A stretch of DNA of 64,000 nucleotides from Exobasidium rhododendri (taxonomy: Eukaryota > Basidiomycota > Exobasidiomycetes > Exobasidiales > Exobasidiaceae), in NCBI GenBank assembly GCA_026210745.1, contig CP110630.1, forward strand, positions 2,480,001 through 2,544,000. Reading direction: 5' to 3'. The notes below the pieces were generated by a model. The model saw only the letters and a program-made list of their open reading frames with translations, did no database searches and had not been told where the DNA came from. Both the position numbers and the translations under genes were made by a program. Shown here one piece after another: positions 1 through 12,118 of this stretch. Each line of letters starts with the position of its first letter. Position 1 is the first letter of the stretch.

Positions 1-1
1 C

Positions 2-1996
2 ACATTCGCTGAGGCGGTGGGAAAGGAGCAATTCCGACCCTACTTTTCCGACCTGATGAATTTGGCCTACGAAGGTGTCAATTTGGACAATCCTCGATTA
101 CGAGAGTGTTCCTTCATCTTCTTCTCGGTCATGTGTCGAGTGTTTGGAGAGGAGTTCTCACAATTCTTACCGGCGGTCGTTCCCAAATTGTTGGAAAGCT
201 TCCGACAGAGCGAGCATGCACCCGTCCCGGGTGCTGTAGGCGGCGATGGAGTCTTGAATGGACTGGGAGTCAGCACAAACGATCAGGGTGCTTTGATTGC
301 TTCGGGCTCCGGTGGTGGAGGCGTTGACGGAGATGGCAATGGAGACGATAACGACGACGACTTTATCGACTTGGATGAAGTCTTTGAGAATCTGCAGAAT
401 GTAAACACTGCTGTCGGGGTAGAGAAAGCAGTGGCCGCTGATGCCCTGGGGGAGATCTTTGTCTACACCAGAGAAGGCTTCACGCCCTTCCTTGCCAGTT
501 CTGTCGAGGAACTGATCAATCTGTTGGACCACTACTACCAAGGAATTCGAAAAAGTGCTATCGGGGCACTCTTAGTCTTTATCAATACTCTCAACGACAT
601 GAGCAGTCCGGCAGAATGGCAGCCTGGGCATTCGGCTTCACCGCCCCTCAATTCGGATGTTGCAAAGCTGGTCGAAGCCGTCATCCCTGCCATCATGGAT
701 TCATGGGCCGACGAAGATGATCAGTGAGTAGTCTTGAAGACAGAGCTTGTCGTCCGTTTAGGTAGAGCAAAGCAAGGAAGCGGGAGAGCAGAAAGTATGG
801 CAAAGTGATGAGACAATCTAGTATCTCAGCTCACAATGACTTCCATGAGACCACCCTACGTTGGTCATGGCTGTATGACAAGGAACCTGTTCCCTATTAC
901 CTGATTGCCACTCCTTCCTCTCTCCCCCCACCCCTTTTCTTTTGCTCGTGCGGGCTGCCAGCGAGACAGCGGACGATCGCCAGTAGATCCAAGTGTGCTT
1001 CAATTTGCTTTTGCTGACACTGCTTCCTCTCTCCTCGTCTCTTTCCTTGCGGCGCACAGAATGACACAAATCGAAATCTGCCAGCAGTTGGCAGAGTGTC
1101 TTAACAAGAACGGACCTCGCATCCTTACGTCGGAAGCAGACAGGACGTGCAGCTACGTAGTCGACATTCTCGATCAAAAATCTGCCTGTCAGATCGACAC
1201 GGAAGCGGCCGAAGCGGAAGAAGCCAACGTCGAGGACATTTCAGAGTACGAATCGGTGCTCATCTCTGCCGCAACTGATCTCGTGGGAGCCATGGCGAAC
1301 GTGTATGGCGCCGACTTTATCGAACCGCTCAAGCAACTCCTTCCCAAGATCACGAAGTACTACTCGCCCAGTCGCTCGACATCGGATCGAGCTACGGCCA
1401 TCGGAAGCTTAGGCGAGATCATCACGGGAATGAAAGCAGCGATCACACCATTCACAACAGAGATTCTGTCGATCTTGTCTAGAGCATTGCAGGACGAAGA
1501 CGTCAGCATTCGATCCAATGCTGCATTTGCATCCGGCGTCTTGATTGAGAACTCACAAACGAACCTTTCCGAGCACTTTAATGCGCTTCTGGGAGCCATT
1601 CGACCTATGTTTGACATTACGTCGACGAAAGACGAAGCTCTGACAGCTCGGGACAACGCTTGTGGATGTCTTTGTCGTATGATTACAAAGAATCAATCTG
1701 CTGTGCCCCTGGACCAAGCGCTGCCAGTCTTGCTAGGCGCGCTGCCGTTGAAGAAGGACATGGTCGAATGGAGTCCTGTTCTCAAGACATTGATGGGTCT
1801 TCTCCAAGCCAATGAACCAAATGCCATTGCCAACATTGACACCATCTTGCAGATCATGGCAGCTGCTCTTCAATTAGACGGGGACGACGCTCTGGGCGGC
1901 GTCATGAGGGGCCAAGTTGTCGCCTTCATCTCCGCCATTAATGCAAGTGCACCAGAGAAGATCAACGCTGCAGGACTGCAAACGTACCTAGTCTAA
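2..1996 (+). CDS. KAP123: Importin subunit beta-4 / karyopherin Kap123, 3' part
   Basis: Nuclear import receptor of the importin-beta family that carries ribosomal proteins and histones through the pore. Only the C-terminal half (552 residues) is in the window; the reading frame is open to the first base, so the gene starts upstream. Exons are 2-723 and 1060-1996; the 336-nt intron (donor GTGAGT at 724, acceptor AG at 1058-1059) is long for this locus, and the phase-2 junction rebuilds a Gln codon before a natural Met. The protein is a run of HEAT-like helical pairs, with an acidic loop around residues 105-125 (DGDGNGDDNDDD) that is typical of Kap123/importin-4. The identity rests on the HEAT pattern and acidic loop; another importin-beta paralogue is possible but less likely. 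Confidence 0.85.
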
Positions 1997-2581
1997 GTGA
2001 GAAAGACATTTCTCTTTACGATCTCTACACCATGTCTCTCGCTCTCCACATACCCCGATCCTGACATTGCTCCCACACATGTAGTCTTTTCCTGATTCAC
2101 CACGGCTTGTGTCTAGATATTATTCTTGATAGATTTCGGTCACGCACCCACCATCCTCTTTCCTCCTCCTCTTCCTTGTCTTTTCTTCTTCTCATCCGGC
2201 TCTGATTCCACGATCTGATAGAGGAATGACGCAGACATTGTAGAGCGTTTGGGGGGGGGAAGGGGGAAGGGGGGGGGAAACATCTCATAATGAATTTTAC
2301 TCTCATCTTATTGCGCCCGAATCTTGGTATAACACAAACGAGGTCCCAAAAGAGGCACCGGAAATGAGTGAGTGGTAAGGAGAGGTGCAGGGCAGTCTGT
2401 GAAGCCCGGGACGAAGGGGAAGAATGAGAAGAAGAAAGAAAGAAAGGAAGAAAAGGAATGTGTGCAAAGGAAAAAGAAGTGATGCAAGGCGTCGTCAAGC
2501 ACGACCATACAGTGACACCATAGGGACCTATGAAAGGAAGAGATGGGGAAGGAGGTATGACGAATGTGAAAAGATTCAGTC
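1997..2581. other. Convergent 3' intergenic region
   Basis: This lies between the stop codons of the importin gene and the four-RRM gene. It contains a purine run with two poly-G stretches near 2250-2278 and a GA-rich stretch near 2425-2475. The open frames here are low complexity and have no coding look. No gene is seen. Confidence 0.6.
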
Positions 2582-4851
2582 CTACGATGATTCGGCGGTG
2601 TTTACTTCCTGCGAATCTTCTTGGAGAGCTGCAATAGCACCGAGAGTGCTTTCGCCCATTTCAGCGCTTACATCTCCCGCTTGACTTGACAAGTACATGT
2701 TTGGATTGGGAGAGTGGGACCCGTTGCTGCTCATATTGGCGGCATTGAGCGAGTTCGATACTGCTCGTGGCGCTGTCGTCCAAGATCATAGAAGAAGAAA
2801 GGCGGTCGGGAAGGATGGTCAGCTGCACGTCCCCTTCACCTGACGAGCGCCTCACTCATCATGATTCACTCACCATTTCCACAGCGATCCTTCCCTGCTC
2901 CAATGCGTTGATTCTTGTAGTCAGCGTGGTTCTTCATCGCCTCGATTGCCTTTATCGCATTCTGAATGTTGCAGAAGTTGATGAAAGCACAATTCTTCTC
3001 TTGTAGCGTATTGACCAGCTCGATTTCTCCGTATTCACTGAAGTCTCTCTTCAGCTTCTCGATCGTGTGAACAGAGTCAAAGTCTTCCACGTTACCGACG
3101 TACACATTCCTGCTGCCACCGGCTTGAACTGCCATGGCAATCGCAGGACTCAATGGACCGGAATGCTTTCCCCATCCAATCTTGAGCCTTCGTTGATGAA
3201 TCATGATGCCCGAATAGTTTGCCAAGTGATAGAAGGCCAAAGCAGCATTGCTATCGACAAAGGTGATAAAGGCAATGTGTTTTTCCGTAATGTATCGGAT
3301 GTTCTGCAGAATGCCACCTCGAATATGATTGCAAATCTCTTCCGTCGTCGTGTCAGGATGGATGTTGCCCAAGTAGACTGTTCGATTTCCCATCTGCTGC
3401 AGAGCCGAGAGTTGGTTGACTCCCATCTGTCCGAACATGGTGGCAGATCCGCTTGATGCATGATTCGATTCGTCCATTTGCCCTCCTCCTGCTCCTCCTC
3501 CTCCCGACAACGATCCACCGAATCCAACATTGGGAGGCGCACTAAGAGGTGCAAGCCCGCCAAATCCTCCAAAGGTAGCAGAGGCAGGGGAGAAGGCAGT
3601 AGGATATCCCAGAGAAGCAGCAGCGGCCATTCCCATAGCTGCCGCTTGATTGTTATGAGCCTGGTTCTGCTGTTGACTTTTGGGAACATAAGCACATCGA
3701 TCTTTGCCGTAGTGAACTCTTTTGCCAGTCCAAGCTGGCTCGGTGGGCAGTATGGAGACTACCTTCATTGCTGTTCCGATTGATAAGAAATGCACAAACC
3801 CGATATTCTTATCCTTTACGATTTTGACTTGATCAATGGGTCCGAATCTAGCCAGATCATCTCGTAAGCTTTGCTCTGTGACCTCTTCATCTAATTGACC
3901 CAGGTAGACGTTTCGAGTCGCCTGATTTTGTTGTACGGCCATCAAGATAGGGGTCGGACAAGCACTAGGTTTTCCCCATCCGATCTTAAGCTCCTGATTG
4001 TGCAGTGACATTTTCTTGACAGAAGCATCGGCATGAAACGCAGCCGCCATTGCACCATCTAAAAAGGAGAGGAATGCACAGCTCTTCTCGGGCAGCACTC
4101 GAACGTTTTCAATGGGACCAAACTTGACCTGGTTTAATAATTCATCAACTGATGCGTCCGCCGGTAGGTTGCCAACGTAGACTGTCCTGCCAGCCGAATC
4201 ATTCTGATGAGGCATCCCAGCCAACATCGCCACGTTGGGCAAGAAGGCGCCCATCATTGCTCCCCCTTGCATTGCTGGATTTTGAAAGCCAGGACTGTAA
4301 AGATTGGCTCCCATTGATGATTGCGGACCGAGAAATGGAGCAGATTGGGGGCCCCCGGGATGCTGTCCATTTCCTCCACTACCTGACATTGTTACGTATT
4401 GATGACTCATGTATGGTGAAGTTGGCGTTGGCAGTCCAGGCATCATGGCACCATTGCTCATCATGGTACCTGAAAATGAACGAGCGGCACCACCATACGA
4501 AGGCTGATGAGGCGATTGCTGCTGCTGAAGGTGCTGCTGCTGAGATCCGAAAGACGAGAGTGAGCTGGCATTGAGATAGCCAGAAGGTGCTGATCGAGGA
4601 ACTTGTCCGTAGTATGCATCACCGTAGTTCATGGCTGACATTTGACCTTCTGAGACAAATCTTCCCTTCTTGCTCATTCCATCAGCAGCTAATTCGCCAT
4701 CCTGTCCATGACCCATTCCTTCCAGTCCAGTCAAAGATCCTCCTTGTGCTCCTGCCAAATTGACCGTTTGGCCGGCCGCGTCTCTGTTACTGTTGCCATT
4801 CAATGTCGCTCCATCAAACGACTGTGGAGAATTCCTCTTCATTACGTCCAT
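2582..4851 (-). CDS. nrd1: Four-RRM RNA-binding protein, Nrd1/Msa1 type
   Basis: Cytoplasmic or nuclear mRNA-binding protein of the family of fission-yeast Nrd1 (negative regulator of differentiation). Exons on the minus strand are 4851-2874 and 2772-2582, with a 101-nt intron; the phase-1 junction gives an Ala codon and extends the protein past the apparent stop, adding about 60 residues ending NTAESS. Total is 722 residues. A longer frame begins with GTG at 4866, but the ATG at 4851 is the first Met. Four RRMs are visible, each opening with an RNP2-like strand: RTVYVGNLP, RNVYLGQLD, RTVYLGNIH and RNVYVGNVE. RRM1-3 are each followed by an IGWGKxS-type or equivalent segment typical of this family. 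The N-terminal 200 residues are Gln/Ser/Gly-rich and look disordered, as does the linker between RRM2 and RRM3. Nrd1 assignment is by domain order; exact orthology is not proven. Confidence 0.85.
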
Positions 4852-6749
4852 GATGTGCAATGACACGTTTTATGAGCGATAATACGGATGCTTCCCTGTA
4901 GCGAAGTAGCGAACTTAGGTGGGAAGACTATGCGAAGGCTGCTATTCGGCAAGTTGAGAAGTAGCCGAAGAAATTCGTTGTATAGAGCTGGGGTGGGGAG
5001 AGAGAGAGAGAGACGAGCGAGATCAGTAATGGGCAACGGGAAGGGTCTGAAAGGACGAAAGAAGGGATTTGGACAAGCGATTAACTCTTGACAGTGAAGC
5101 ACGGCGATTACCAAGAGTAAAAGCACTCCAGGCGCTACAATGCTGAACCTATCCTCGACAGTCAACGTACAGCAACGCCGTTCTTGACATTTAAACTTGC
5201 GAGCACGCTTGTACCAAAGACGAACTTGCATGTCGCATGCTTCCGCAATGCCCACCTCTGCTTCAGGCCTTCTACGCCGGCCACTGTCCTTTCCAAGATC
5301 CTAGCCGAAATACTATGCAAACGGGATTCAGCACGGGCACTCACTTTATCGGATATCACGATCACCAAGGTATCAGAGTACTGAAAGTGCTACGACTTGG
5401 TTGCGTTGGTATCGAAATCTCAAGAGCACTGTCCTGTACACCTCCCCGAGATGCTGTATGTAGAGTCTTATTAAAGAAGATGTTCTAAATCAGAGTACCG
5501 AGATTCAGGTACGTTCAGGAACGGAACGTACGGGGCCGTTTCGATCCAAGATCGTCTAGGTGGGAAAAGATCGGCGTCTTGAGGGATGTGGGAAAGGGAA
5601 GAGGTCGAAGAGAGGTAAAGAGGCTGAAGTGAGGAGAAAGCTAGACTAAAGTAGAAAAGAAGATGTACAGAGCTCCACCCCTCGCCCTCGATTGAGGAAG
5701 AAGATAGGGTTTCAATCGCAGAGTCGTAGCCGAAAGAAGAGTAGAGGTGATAAAGCAAGAGCGATGGCGGTCCGTTGGAGGTGACAGTGCTGTTAGTATA
5801 CGGAGAGAAGAGGGGTCAATGGAAGACCGGAAAGAATCAAGGATGATAGCCCCTCCCAGTCGATCAGTTAGTTGAATTTCCGACAGGGCAGTGGATCTCT
5901 CTCTCTCTCTGTAGGTGCACTCGCTTTGCCTCGCGGTGTACTGTACTGCTTTCCTGGCTTCTTAGCTTCTCTCGGTCCAGTTTATACAATGCCGCATTAA
6001 CAAGGAGGGACAAGTAAAGCCCATCAATTTAAGACTTACAGCGATAGTATCGATTGTATGTATAGTCGCCCCTTCCCGAGCAAAAAACCCGTAATTTGAG
6101 AAATACATCCACGTCTCGCCTCGCCTAAAGATTCGCACAAACAACTAAGACTCCGGGAGATAAAGTTTTAATGGTATTGCGTGAATACCATTTCTATGAA
6201 GACGCGACGAAGAGAGGTTAGGAAATGAAGAAGAACTCAATCAAACCTTCGATTGCGCATGCACGACATTTAAACTACCTTCACATAAAGATACTAGCGT
6301 TGGAGGTGCAGAGCCAGCAGCGGTCTAATGTATTATGGCCAAGGAAAAGCAGCTAGCGACATTGCTGGGACTTGCACTTACTTGCACTTCATTTACCTTG
6401 ACATTGCGAGAAACAATTTATTCCGTAGCACCGACACAAGATAGGAGAGATCTCCTACATCTTCTAGAAGGTCTTCCTAGTGCGGGGTGTGGAGCGTACC
6501 CTTGCGTTCGGGGGGAGATCCATGTAGGTACACGACATCACGAGCAAGGGAAGCTGCGAGGAGGTTGACGTGCAGGGTGAGTAGCATACGCCCAATGAGG
6601 CGTACTCGACGAAGCGCTTGAAGGAGGAAAGCACCAACTGCTTGGCTGCCTTGACTGACGTGCAGGCAACAAGGTCATCCCAATTCTGCTGGCATGATAG
6701 TGTAAAATACATATGTTTCGATAGCCAGTCACCACTCCAGAAAAGCGCC
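4852..6749. other. Long gene-poor region, probable 5' leader and promoter of the RRM gene
   Basis: About 1.9 kb lies between the start of the RRM gene and the stop of Sec72. I see GA repeats near 5000, a CT microsatellite near 5898-5912, and a perfect 9-bp inverted repeat at 6170-6178 / 6184-6192 with a 5-nt loop. No open frame has a recognisable domain, and I found no tRNA-like B box. A long untranslated leader for the RNA-binding protein, possibly with introns, or a non-coding RNA would fit; neither can be shown from sequence alone. Confidence 0.5.
6170..6192. repeat. Perfect 9-bp hairpin
   Basis: The arms AATGGTATT (6170-6178) and AATACCATT (6184-6192) are exact reverse complements separated by GCGTG. 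The hairpin stands alone in non-coding DNA, and its function is unknown. Confidence 0.6.
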
Positions 6750-7462
6750 TCATTTCGCAGACAAGGCCTTGACAGCATCTTTGAGGTCCTTTGCGTCGCA
6801 AGCAAGAAGGGAAGCATTTAAGTCAGTAATCATTTCACCTCTTCTTTAGTGGACAGTAGAAATAGCTAGACACTCACCACACTCCTTGGATCGAATTGCA
6901 GTCCCAACTCGAATGCCTCTCTTGCTTCCTCCTCTCTGCCCAGACCTTGTAGTGCTTGACCCTTTCGAAAGTGGGCCTTGCTCCACGGCCTCTTCAATTT
7001 GACACAAGCTTCACCATCACAAAGAGCTCCTATCCAGTCCCCAACAGCTGCAAAGGCTGCACTTCTATTCGCTAGGCAGAGCGCTAATTCATCACGCGCC
7101 ATCTGATTGTTCTCCCAAAGAGGTCTTGAAGCAGCGACATCGATGGCCAGGGTGAACAATCTAATCGCTTCTGCATACTTCTTCGATCGAAAAGCGGCGT
7201 TCCCATCTTCCTTCGCTTTAGTGATAGCGAGACTGCGTTGAGGAGGAACGACATTTGGAGGTGGTGGAAAAGGGATTTGTGGCGGTAGACCTTTCAATGA
7301 TCGAATGAGAGCATTTAAAACAGTCAAATCGTGCGTAGGCGAAGCTAAGAGCTGTGTACTAGGATCCATGGCGAGCGGAACCTGACGAAAAGTGGAATCG
7401 CTGAGGGCCATCTGCTCCTCTGTAGGCCCCGGGGGACCTGCATTCGGATCTTGATTGACCAT
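6750..7462 (-). CDS. SEC72: Sec72-like TPR subunit of the Sec63 translocation complex
   Basis: Subunit of the ER membrane Sec62/63 post-translational translocon, thought to dock cytosolic Hsp70 through its TPR fold. Exons on the minus strand are 7462-6878 and a 39-nt last exon 6788-6750; the phase-0 junction replaces an apparent stop and ends the protein in DLKDAVKALSAK. Length is 207 residues, close to yeast Sec72. The N-terminal part carries the family stretch LNALIRSLKGLPPQIPFPPP, followed by TPR helices (KEDGNAAFRSKKYAEAIRLF and KAHFRKGQALQGLGREEEAR). Its start is 161 bp from the Prp16 start on the other strand, so the two genes probably share a promoter. Other small TPR co-chaperones are possible, but the proline-rich N-terminal motif argues for Sec72. 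Confidence 0.8.
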
Positions 7463-7623
7463 GATGAAGTATAAGGATAGGAGGGATTACAATTACCAAA
7501 ATTATGAAAGTGACAGCAATAGCGACGAGAGGCGGAGCGAGCATGAAATTTAGGTGAGCCCCCCACGTGAACAACTCTCTACCAGTATTTTGATCTTTTG
7601 GGCTTGAATTCGAGGTGATCAGA

Positions 7624-10600
7624 ATGGAGCGCGAGATCCACGCACCTTCTAGGAATTATCGATGGACACAAGCGATAGGCTTAACATCTAGAGCCAACGC
7701 CATGGTCGAGTCGCAGTCTGGCCTTGCTCTCCAGACCTCGGTTGCTCAAAAGCTGGCAGAGAGCCTAGGTCTGCAGGCTCCCAATGAGAAGTTGGCTACC
7801 ATGGTAGTGTCAATTGCTCGAAGTCTGCCTACCGAAGTTGCCTTTCGATCCGCTCTGCAGTCCTTTGGCAAATTTCCCCAGGATTTTGCAGCTGATCTGC
7901 GAGATGAAATCAGATCGCATGAGAGCAGCAACAAAGCAGACTTGAATCTTAGCAAAACAATCTCGGAAAAGGAAGCAACAAGCGCCATCAAAGTCGAGCA
8001 AAGCGAAAGAATGGAACCAGATGCACCTCGAAGAGCCGGGTTAGCGACTGCTAGTGAACAGCGATATGTATTTAAGACTCCTCGATCATCCTTACTCGGA
8101 CTCGACCGATTGGCAGAGGAGAAAAAGGACCGCAACGGGCAGGAGCATGTCCGCAAAAAGCCACGAATGGATATGTTAGATTCCACAGCAGAGCAATCCA
8201 CACATAATTCGACGCCGAAACCTCAATTTCGAATTCCCTCTAGGCCTGCCAGCTCATCGACCAATCAATTGCGAAGAAGGGAAGAGGACACTCCATCACA
8301 TCCGGGTGGTCTCCCAGAGACTGCTAGGCAGAGGTTGGAATCGTACAGAAAGTCAAGGTCGACAGCTACAGCAGACTCTAGAGGAGGCAGCCAAGGTGGA
8401 GCTGGAGCTTTTGATGCGTTCAGAGAGAGACTAAACAGAAACGTTAGAGATGGCGGAAGGCAAGATGCAGGATACAGTGATAGATATGAAAAGCGAGAAA
8501 ATTCTGGTCATAGCGAGGAGCGTCGGAGCTACGATCGTTACCGCTCATACAATGACACTCCTGGCAGCTCTACAAGTCTACCTAACAAGTCCTGGGATTC
8601 CACACCGCGGCGACGAGAAGATCGAGATGATGAGACACCCATTACTGCTAGAAAAGGATGGGACTCTACGCCTCGCACTGTTCGCGGATCGAGAGGGAAC
8701 GATTCTCGCTTGACGTTAGCTGGGAAGAATTGGGAGCCCGACGCGGAAGAGTCGCAAGCACTGGACCGGGATTGGTATGCAATGGAAGAAGGTGGCGTGG
8801 CAGGAGACGAAGACAGTAATCCGTTTTCAGGCTACGAGGAGACGACACTGGTACCTGCCAATGCAGCGAAGAAGATGAATGCGAAACAGCTTGCCCGGAA
8901 AGCCGATCAAGATGCATGGGAAGACGATCGACTAAGAGCTGGAGGAGTAGGAGCAAGAAAGATGATTGATCTGGATGAAAATATGGACGACGAGAGTGAG
9001 AATCAGGTTCATCTGCTCATACACGATTTGAGGCCCCCTTTCTTGGATGGCAAAACTGTCTTCACAAGGCAGATCGAGCCGGTGAATCCGGTGAAAGATC
9101 CTACATCTGATTTGGCCACTTTTGCACGCAAGGGCAGTCGCCTTGTCAAGGAAAAGAGAGAGCAGAAGGAAAGGCAGAGAGCGGCTGCGAAAGCAATGGC
9201 ACTAGGAGGGACTACGCTCGGTAATATCATGGGTATCAAAGAGGAGGAAGAAACAGATAGCCTGGGCAATAAGATTTCAAGTGCAGCAGATGGTGGAACG
9301 GAAGGCAGCAATGGCAGCTCTTATAATCACAAGAGCGATTCACAATTTGCTAGTCACCTGAAGAAGCAGGACAAAGGTGCCTCTGAGTTCAGTAGAGGTA
9401 AGACGCTGAAAGAGCAAAGACAGTACTTGCCTGCCTTCGCTTGCAGGGACGACTTGATGAGAATGATTCGAGAAAACCAAGTCATCATCGTCGTAGGGGA
9501 GACCGGAAGTGGCAAAACGACGCAAGTAGCTCAATTTCTACACGAGGAAGGCTACACGAGGAATGGATTGATAGGCTGCACTCAACCGAGAAGGGTAGCG
9601 GCAATGAGCGTCGCAAAACGAGTCAGTGAAGAGATGGAGGTGGAACTGGGAAGCGTAGTAGGGTATGCCATTCGATTTGAAGACTGTACAAGCGACAAGA
9701 CGCTGATCAAGTACATGACCGATGGAGTCTTGCTTCGAGAATCGCTGAATGAAGGTGATCTGGATCGATATAGCGCCATTATCCTAGATGAGGCCCATGA
9801 GAGGAGTCTCAGTACCGACGTTCTGATGGGCCTGCTGAAGAAAATCTTGACTCGACGCAGAGATTTGAAGTTGATCGTCACCTCGGCTACTATGAATGCA
9901 GACAAGTTTGCAAGGTTCTACGGCGACGCCCCTACATTCACCATTCCAGGTCGAACGTTTCCCGTTGATGTGCTTTTCAGCAAGACGCCCTGCGAGGACT
10001 ACGTGGACAGTGCGGTGAAACAGATCCTGTCCATCCACTTGTCTCAAGGACCAGGAGACATTCTCGTCTTCATGACGGGCCAAGAGGACATCGAAGTGAC
10101 TTGTGAAGTAGTGGCGGAACGGTTGAGCCAACTGCAAGAAGCACCGCCACTTCTCATCCTACCAATCTACTCGCAGATGCCGGCTGACCTACAAGCCAAG
10201 ATATTCAATCGGTCAGAGAATGGAGAACGCAAAGTCATTGTTGCCACAAATATTGCAGAGACTTCACTGACAGTTGACGGGATCATGTTTGTCGTCGACA
10301 CTGGGTACAGTAAATTGAAAGTGTACAATCCCCGGGTGGGCATGGACTCGCTACAAATCACTCCCATAAGTCAGGCCAATGTCAATCAAAGGTCGGGCAG
10401 AGCAGGCAGGACGGGCAGTGGAACAGCCTATCGCCTTTTCACAGAGACCGCCTTTCAAGAAGAGTTGTTTGAGAACGGCATCCCTGAAATTCAGCGAACC
10501 AACCTTGCCAATACCGTCTTGCTGTTGAAGTCACTAGGCGTCAAGAATCTGCTCGAATTCGACTTTATGGATCCCCCTCCTCAAGACAATATCCTGACGT

Positions 10601-11502
10601 CCATGTATCAGTTGTGGGTCTTGGGTGCCCTGAACAATGTCGGCGACCTGACACAAGTAGGGAAGAGGATGTCTGAGTTCCCAATGGAGCCAAGTTTGAG
10701 CAAGATTCTCATTGCTAGTGCGACGGATTATCAGTGCAGTGCCGAGGTGCTATCAATCGTTGCCATGCTTTCGGTGCCTTCTGTATTCTATCGGCCAAAG
10801 GAGAGGATTGAAGAGGCTGATGCAGCAAGAGAAAAGTTTTACGTTGCCGAAAGTGATCACCTCACCCTGCTACACTGCTACACGCAATGGAGGCTGAACG
10901 GATATCGAGATGCCTGGTGCGCTCAGCATTTCTTGCATGCTAAAATCCTTCGAAAGGCGAGAGAGGTACGAACCCAATTGGAAGACATCTGTAAAACACT
11001 CAAGCTAGACATAGTAAGCTGTGGTACCGAGTGGGATACGGTTCGTAAGTGCATCGTTTCCGGCTTCTTTCACCAAGCAGCAAGAGCAAAGGGGATAGGC
11101 GAGTATGTCAACGCAAGAACCGGGGTGCCTTTACAACTGCATCCCACCTCGAGTGTCTCAGGTGCAGGTATTCAACCGCAGTACTTGGTCTTCCATGAAG
11201 TGATCCAGACAAGCAAGACGTACATGCATACAGTCACAGCGGTCGAGCCTCATTGGCTCGCAGAATTAGGAGGAGTCTTCTACTCTATCAGAGAAAAGAA
11301 CGTTTCAGGCGTGCGATCTAAGACTTTGAGAGACACTGAGTTTTCCCAAAAGTCAAGTATCGAAGCTTCTTTTGCAAGAGACAAAGCGCAAGAGATTCAG
11401 AAGGAGCAGAGGGCCAAAGAAAGAGAAGTCTCTTCTACACCCATGAGGATGGCCACCCCTGGTAGTATGACTCCCAGGAGAGGCAGGCGCGTAGGCTTAT
11501 AA
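7624..11502 (+). CDS. PRP16: Pre-mRNA-splicing ATP-dependent RNA helicase Prp16
   Basis: DEAH-box helicase that remodels the spliceosome after the first transesterification step. It is a single exon of 1292 residues from ATG 7624; a second in-frame ATG at 7702 could be used instead, and the longer frame at 7615 starts with GTG. The first 600 residues are charged and low complexity, as in Prp16/DHX38. The helicase core has motif [10 protein letters not shown] (about residue 625), motif II DEAH (about 722), motif III SAT, and motif [14 protein letters not shown]. Winged-helix, ratchet and OB regions follow, and the C-terminus is the Arg-rich [10 protein letters not shown] tail seen in this family. 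The N-terminal region plus the [15 protein letters not shown] and [11 protein letters not shown] blocks favour Prp16 over Prp2 or Prp22. Confidence 0.93.
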   Translation: MEREIHAPSRNYRWTQAIGLTSRANAMVESQSGLALQTSVAQKLAESLGLQAPNEKLATMVVSIARSLPTEVAFRSALQSFGKFPQDFAADLRDEIRSHESSNKADLNLSKTISEKEATSAIKVEQSERMEPDAPRRAGLATASEQRYVFKTPRSSLLGLDRLAEEKKDRNGQEHVRKKPRMDMLDSTAEQSTHNSTPKPQFRIPSRPASSSTNQLRRREEDTPSHPGGLPETARQRLESYRKSRSTATADSRGGSQGGAGAFDAFRERLNRNVRDGGRQDAGYSDRYEKRENSGHSEERRSYDRYRSYNDTPGSSTSLPNKSWDSTPRRREDRDDETPITARKGWDSTPRTVRGSRGNDSRLTLAGKNWEPDAEESQALDRDWYAMEEGGVAGDEDSNPFSGYEETTLVPANAAKKMNAKQLARKADQDAWEDDRLRAGGVGARKMIDLDENMDDESENQVHLLIHDLRPPFLDGKTVFTRQIEPVNPVKDPTSDLATFARKGSRLVKEKREQKERQRAAAKAMALGGTTLGNIMGIKEEEETDSLGNKISSAADGGTEGSNGSSYNHKSDSQFASHLKKQDKGASEFSRGKTLKEQRQYLPAFACRDDLMRMIRENQVIIVVGETGSGKTTQVAQFLHEEGYTRNGLIGCTQPRRVAAMSVAKRVSEEMEVELGSVVGYAIRFEDCTSDKTLIKYMTDGVLLRESLNEGDLDRYSAIILDEAHERSLSTDVLMGLLKKILTRRRDLKLIVTSATMNADKFARFYGDAPTFTIPGRTFPVDVLFSKTPCEDYVDSAVKQILSIHLSQGPGDILVFMTGQEDIEVTCEVVAERLSQLQEAPPLLILPIYSQMPADLQAKIFNRSENGERKVIVATNIAETSLTVDGIMFVVDTGYSKLKVYNPRVGMDSLQITPISQANVNQRSGRAGRTGSGTAYRLFTETAFQEELFENGIPEIQRTNLANTVLLLKSLGVKNLLEFDFMDPPPQDNILTSMYQLWVLGALNNVGDLTQVGKRMSEFPMEPSLSKILIASATDYQCSAEVLSIVAMLSVPSVFYRPKERIEEADAAREKFYVAESDHLTLLHCYTQWRLNGYRDAWCAQHFLHAKILRKAREVRTQLEDICKTLKLDIVSCGTEWDTVRKCIVSGFFHQAARAKGIGEYVNARTGVPLQLHPTSSVSGAGIQPQYLVFHEVIQTSKTYMHTVTAVEPHWLAELGGVFYSIREKNVSGVRSKTLRDTEFSQKSSIEASFARDKAQEIQKEQRAKEREVSSTPMRMATPGSMTPRRGRRVGL

Positions 11503-12118
11503 GTGCCCATGACGAAGGTCCCTGCACTGACCTTGTAACAATAGACGATGCATTGATATTTCTTTTCAAGAGAGCTGTCTGGTTCCAGATATGGACGTTT
11601 GTACTCCTTCCTGCTTTTTTCTTCTCTCTCTCTCTCTTTTTCTCTCTGTCTTTCTCTTTTTCTCTCTGTCTCTCTCTCTCTCCCCTTGACAGCAGCCTGC
11701 AGCATCTCTTCTGCGAGAGAATCGTTGTATGCGTTCATGCAGGGCTTAGACTGGACGACCATGCGGTCTTCATCCGAGAGCTTGCCATGCGTGGCACCTG
11801 AGCAGCGGGAAGTTCTTATTCGGAATCTGCTTATTCCGCAACGGAAACAGGAAACAGGAAGATACAAGGAGCTAGATCGCGCCGCATGATATTTAGTAGT
11901 CTCAATAGTCCTTTTTGAGCTAGTATTTTGACTTTATATGTACCGAGTTGCTGTATTGAGTTCCTTGACGGGACGCGGTGATGATCCTGTATGCCATTTT
12001 GCTCTACCACTGGCAAATTACCACTCTACCTCGTTCATATTCTTAATCCCAGATCGTGCTCTTTCTCACGCCCATTCTCTTCTCTCCAGCCCCTTTCTTT
12101 CTTGCCGCCGTGGCGACC
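11503..12118. other. Intergenic region with long pyrimidine tract
   Basis: This lies downstream of Prp16 and upstream of the membrane-protein gene. A CT tract of roughly 75 bases sits at about 11,615-11,690. It is compatible with a CT-rich fungal promoter; no gene is seen. Confidence 0.5.

Noticed and set aside
2097-2498. 133-codon minus-strand frame downstream of Kap123
   Set aside because: Its Ser/Phe/Pro content comes from the purine tracts on the other strand; no ATG-led domain.
6170-6192. 9-bp hairpin as part of a tRNA
   Set aside because: No A box, B box or acceptor stem around it.
7615-7623. GTG start for Prp16
   Set aside because: A normal ATG follows at 7624; non-ATG starts are not needed.
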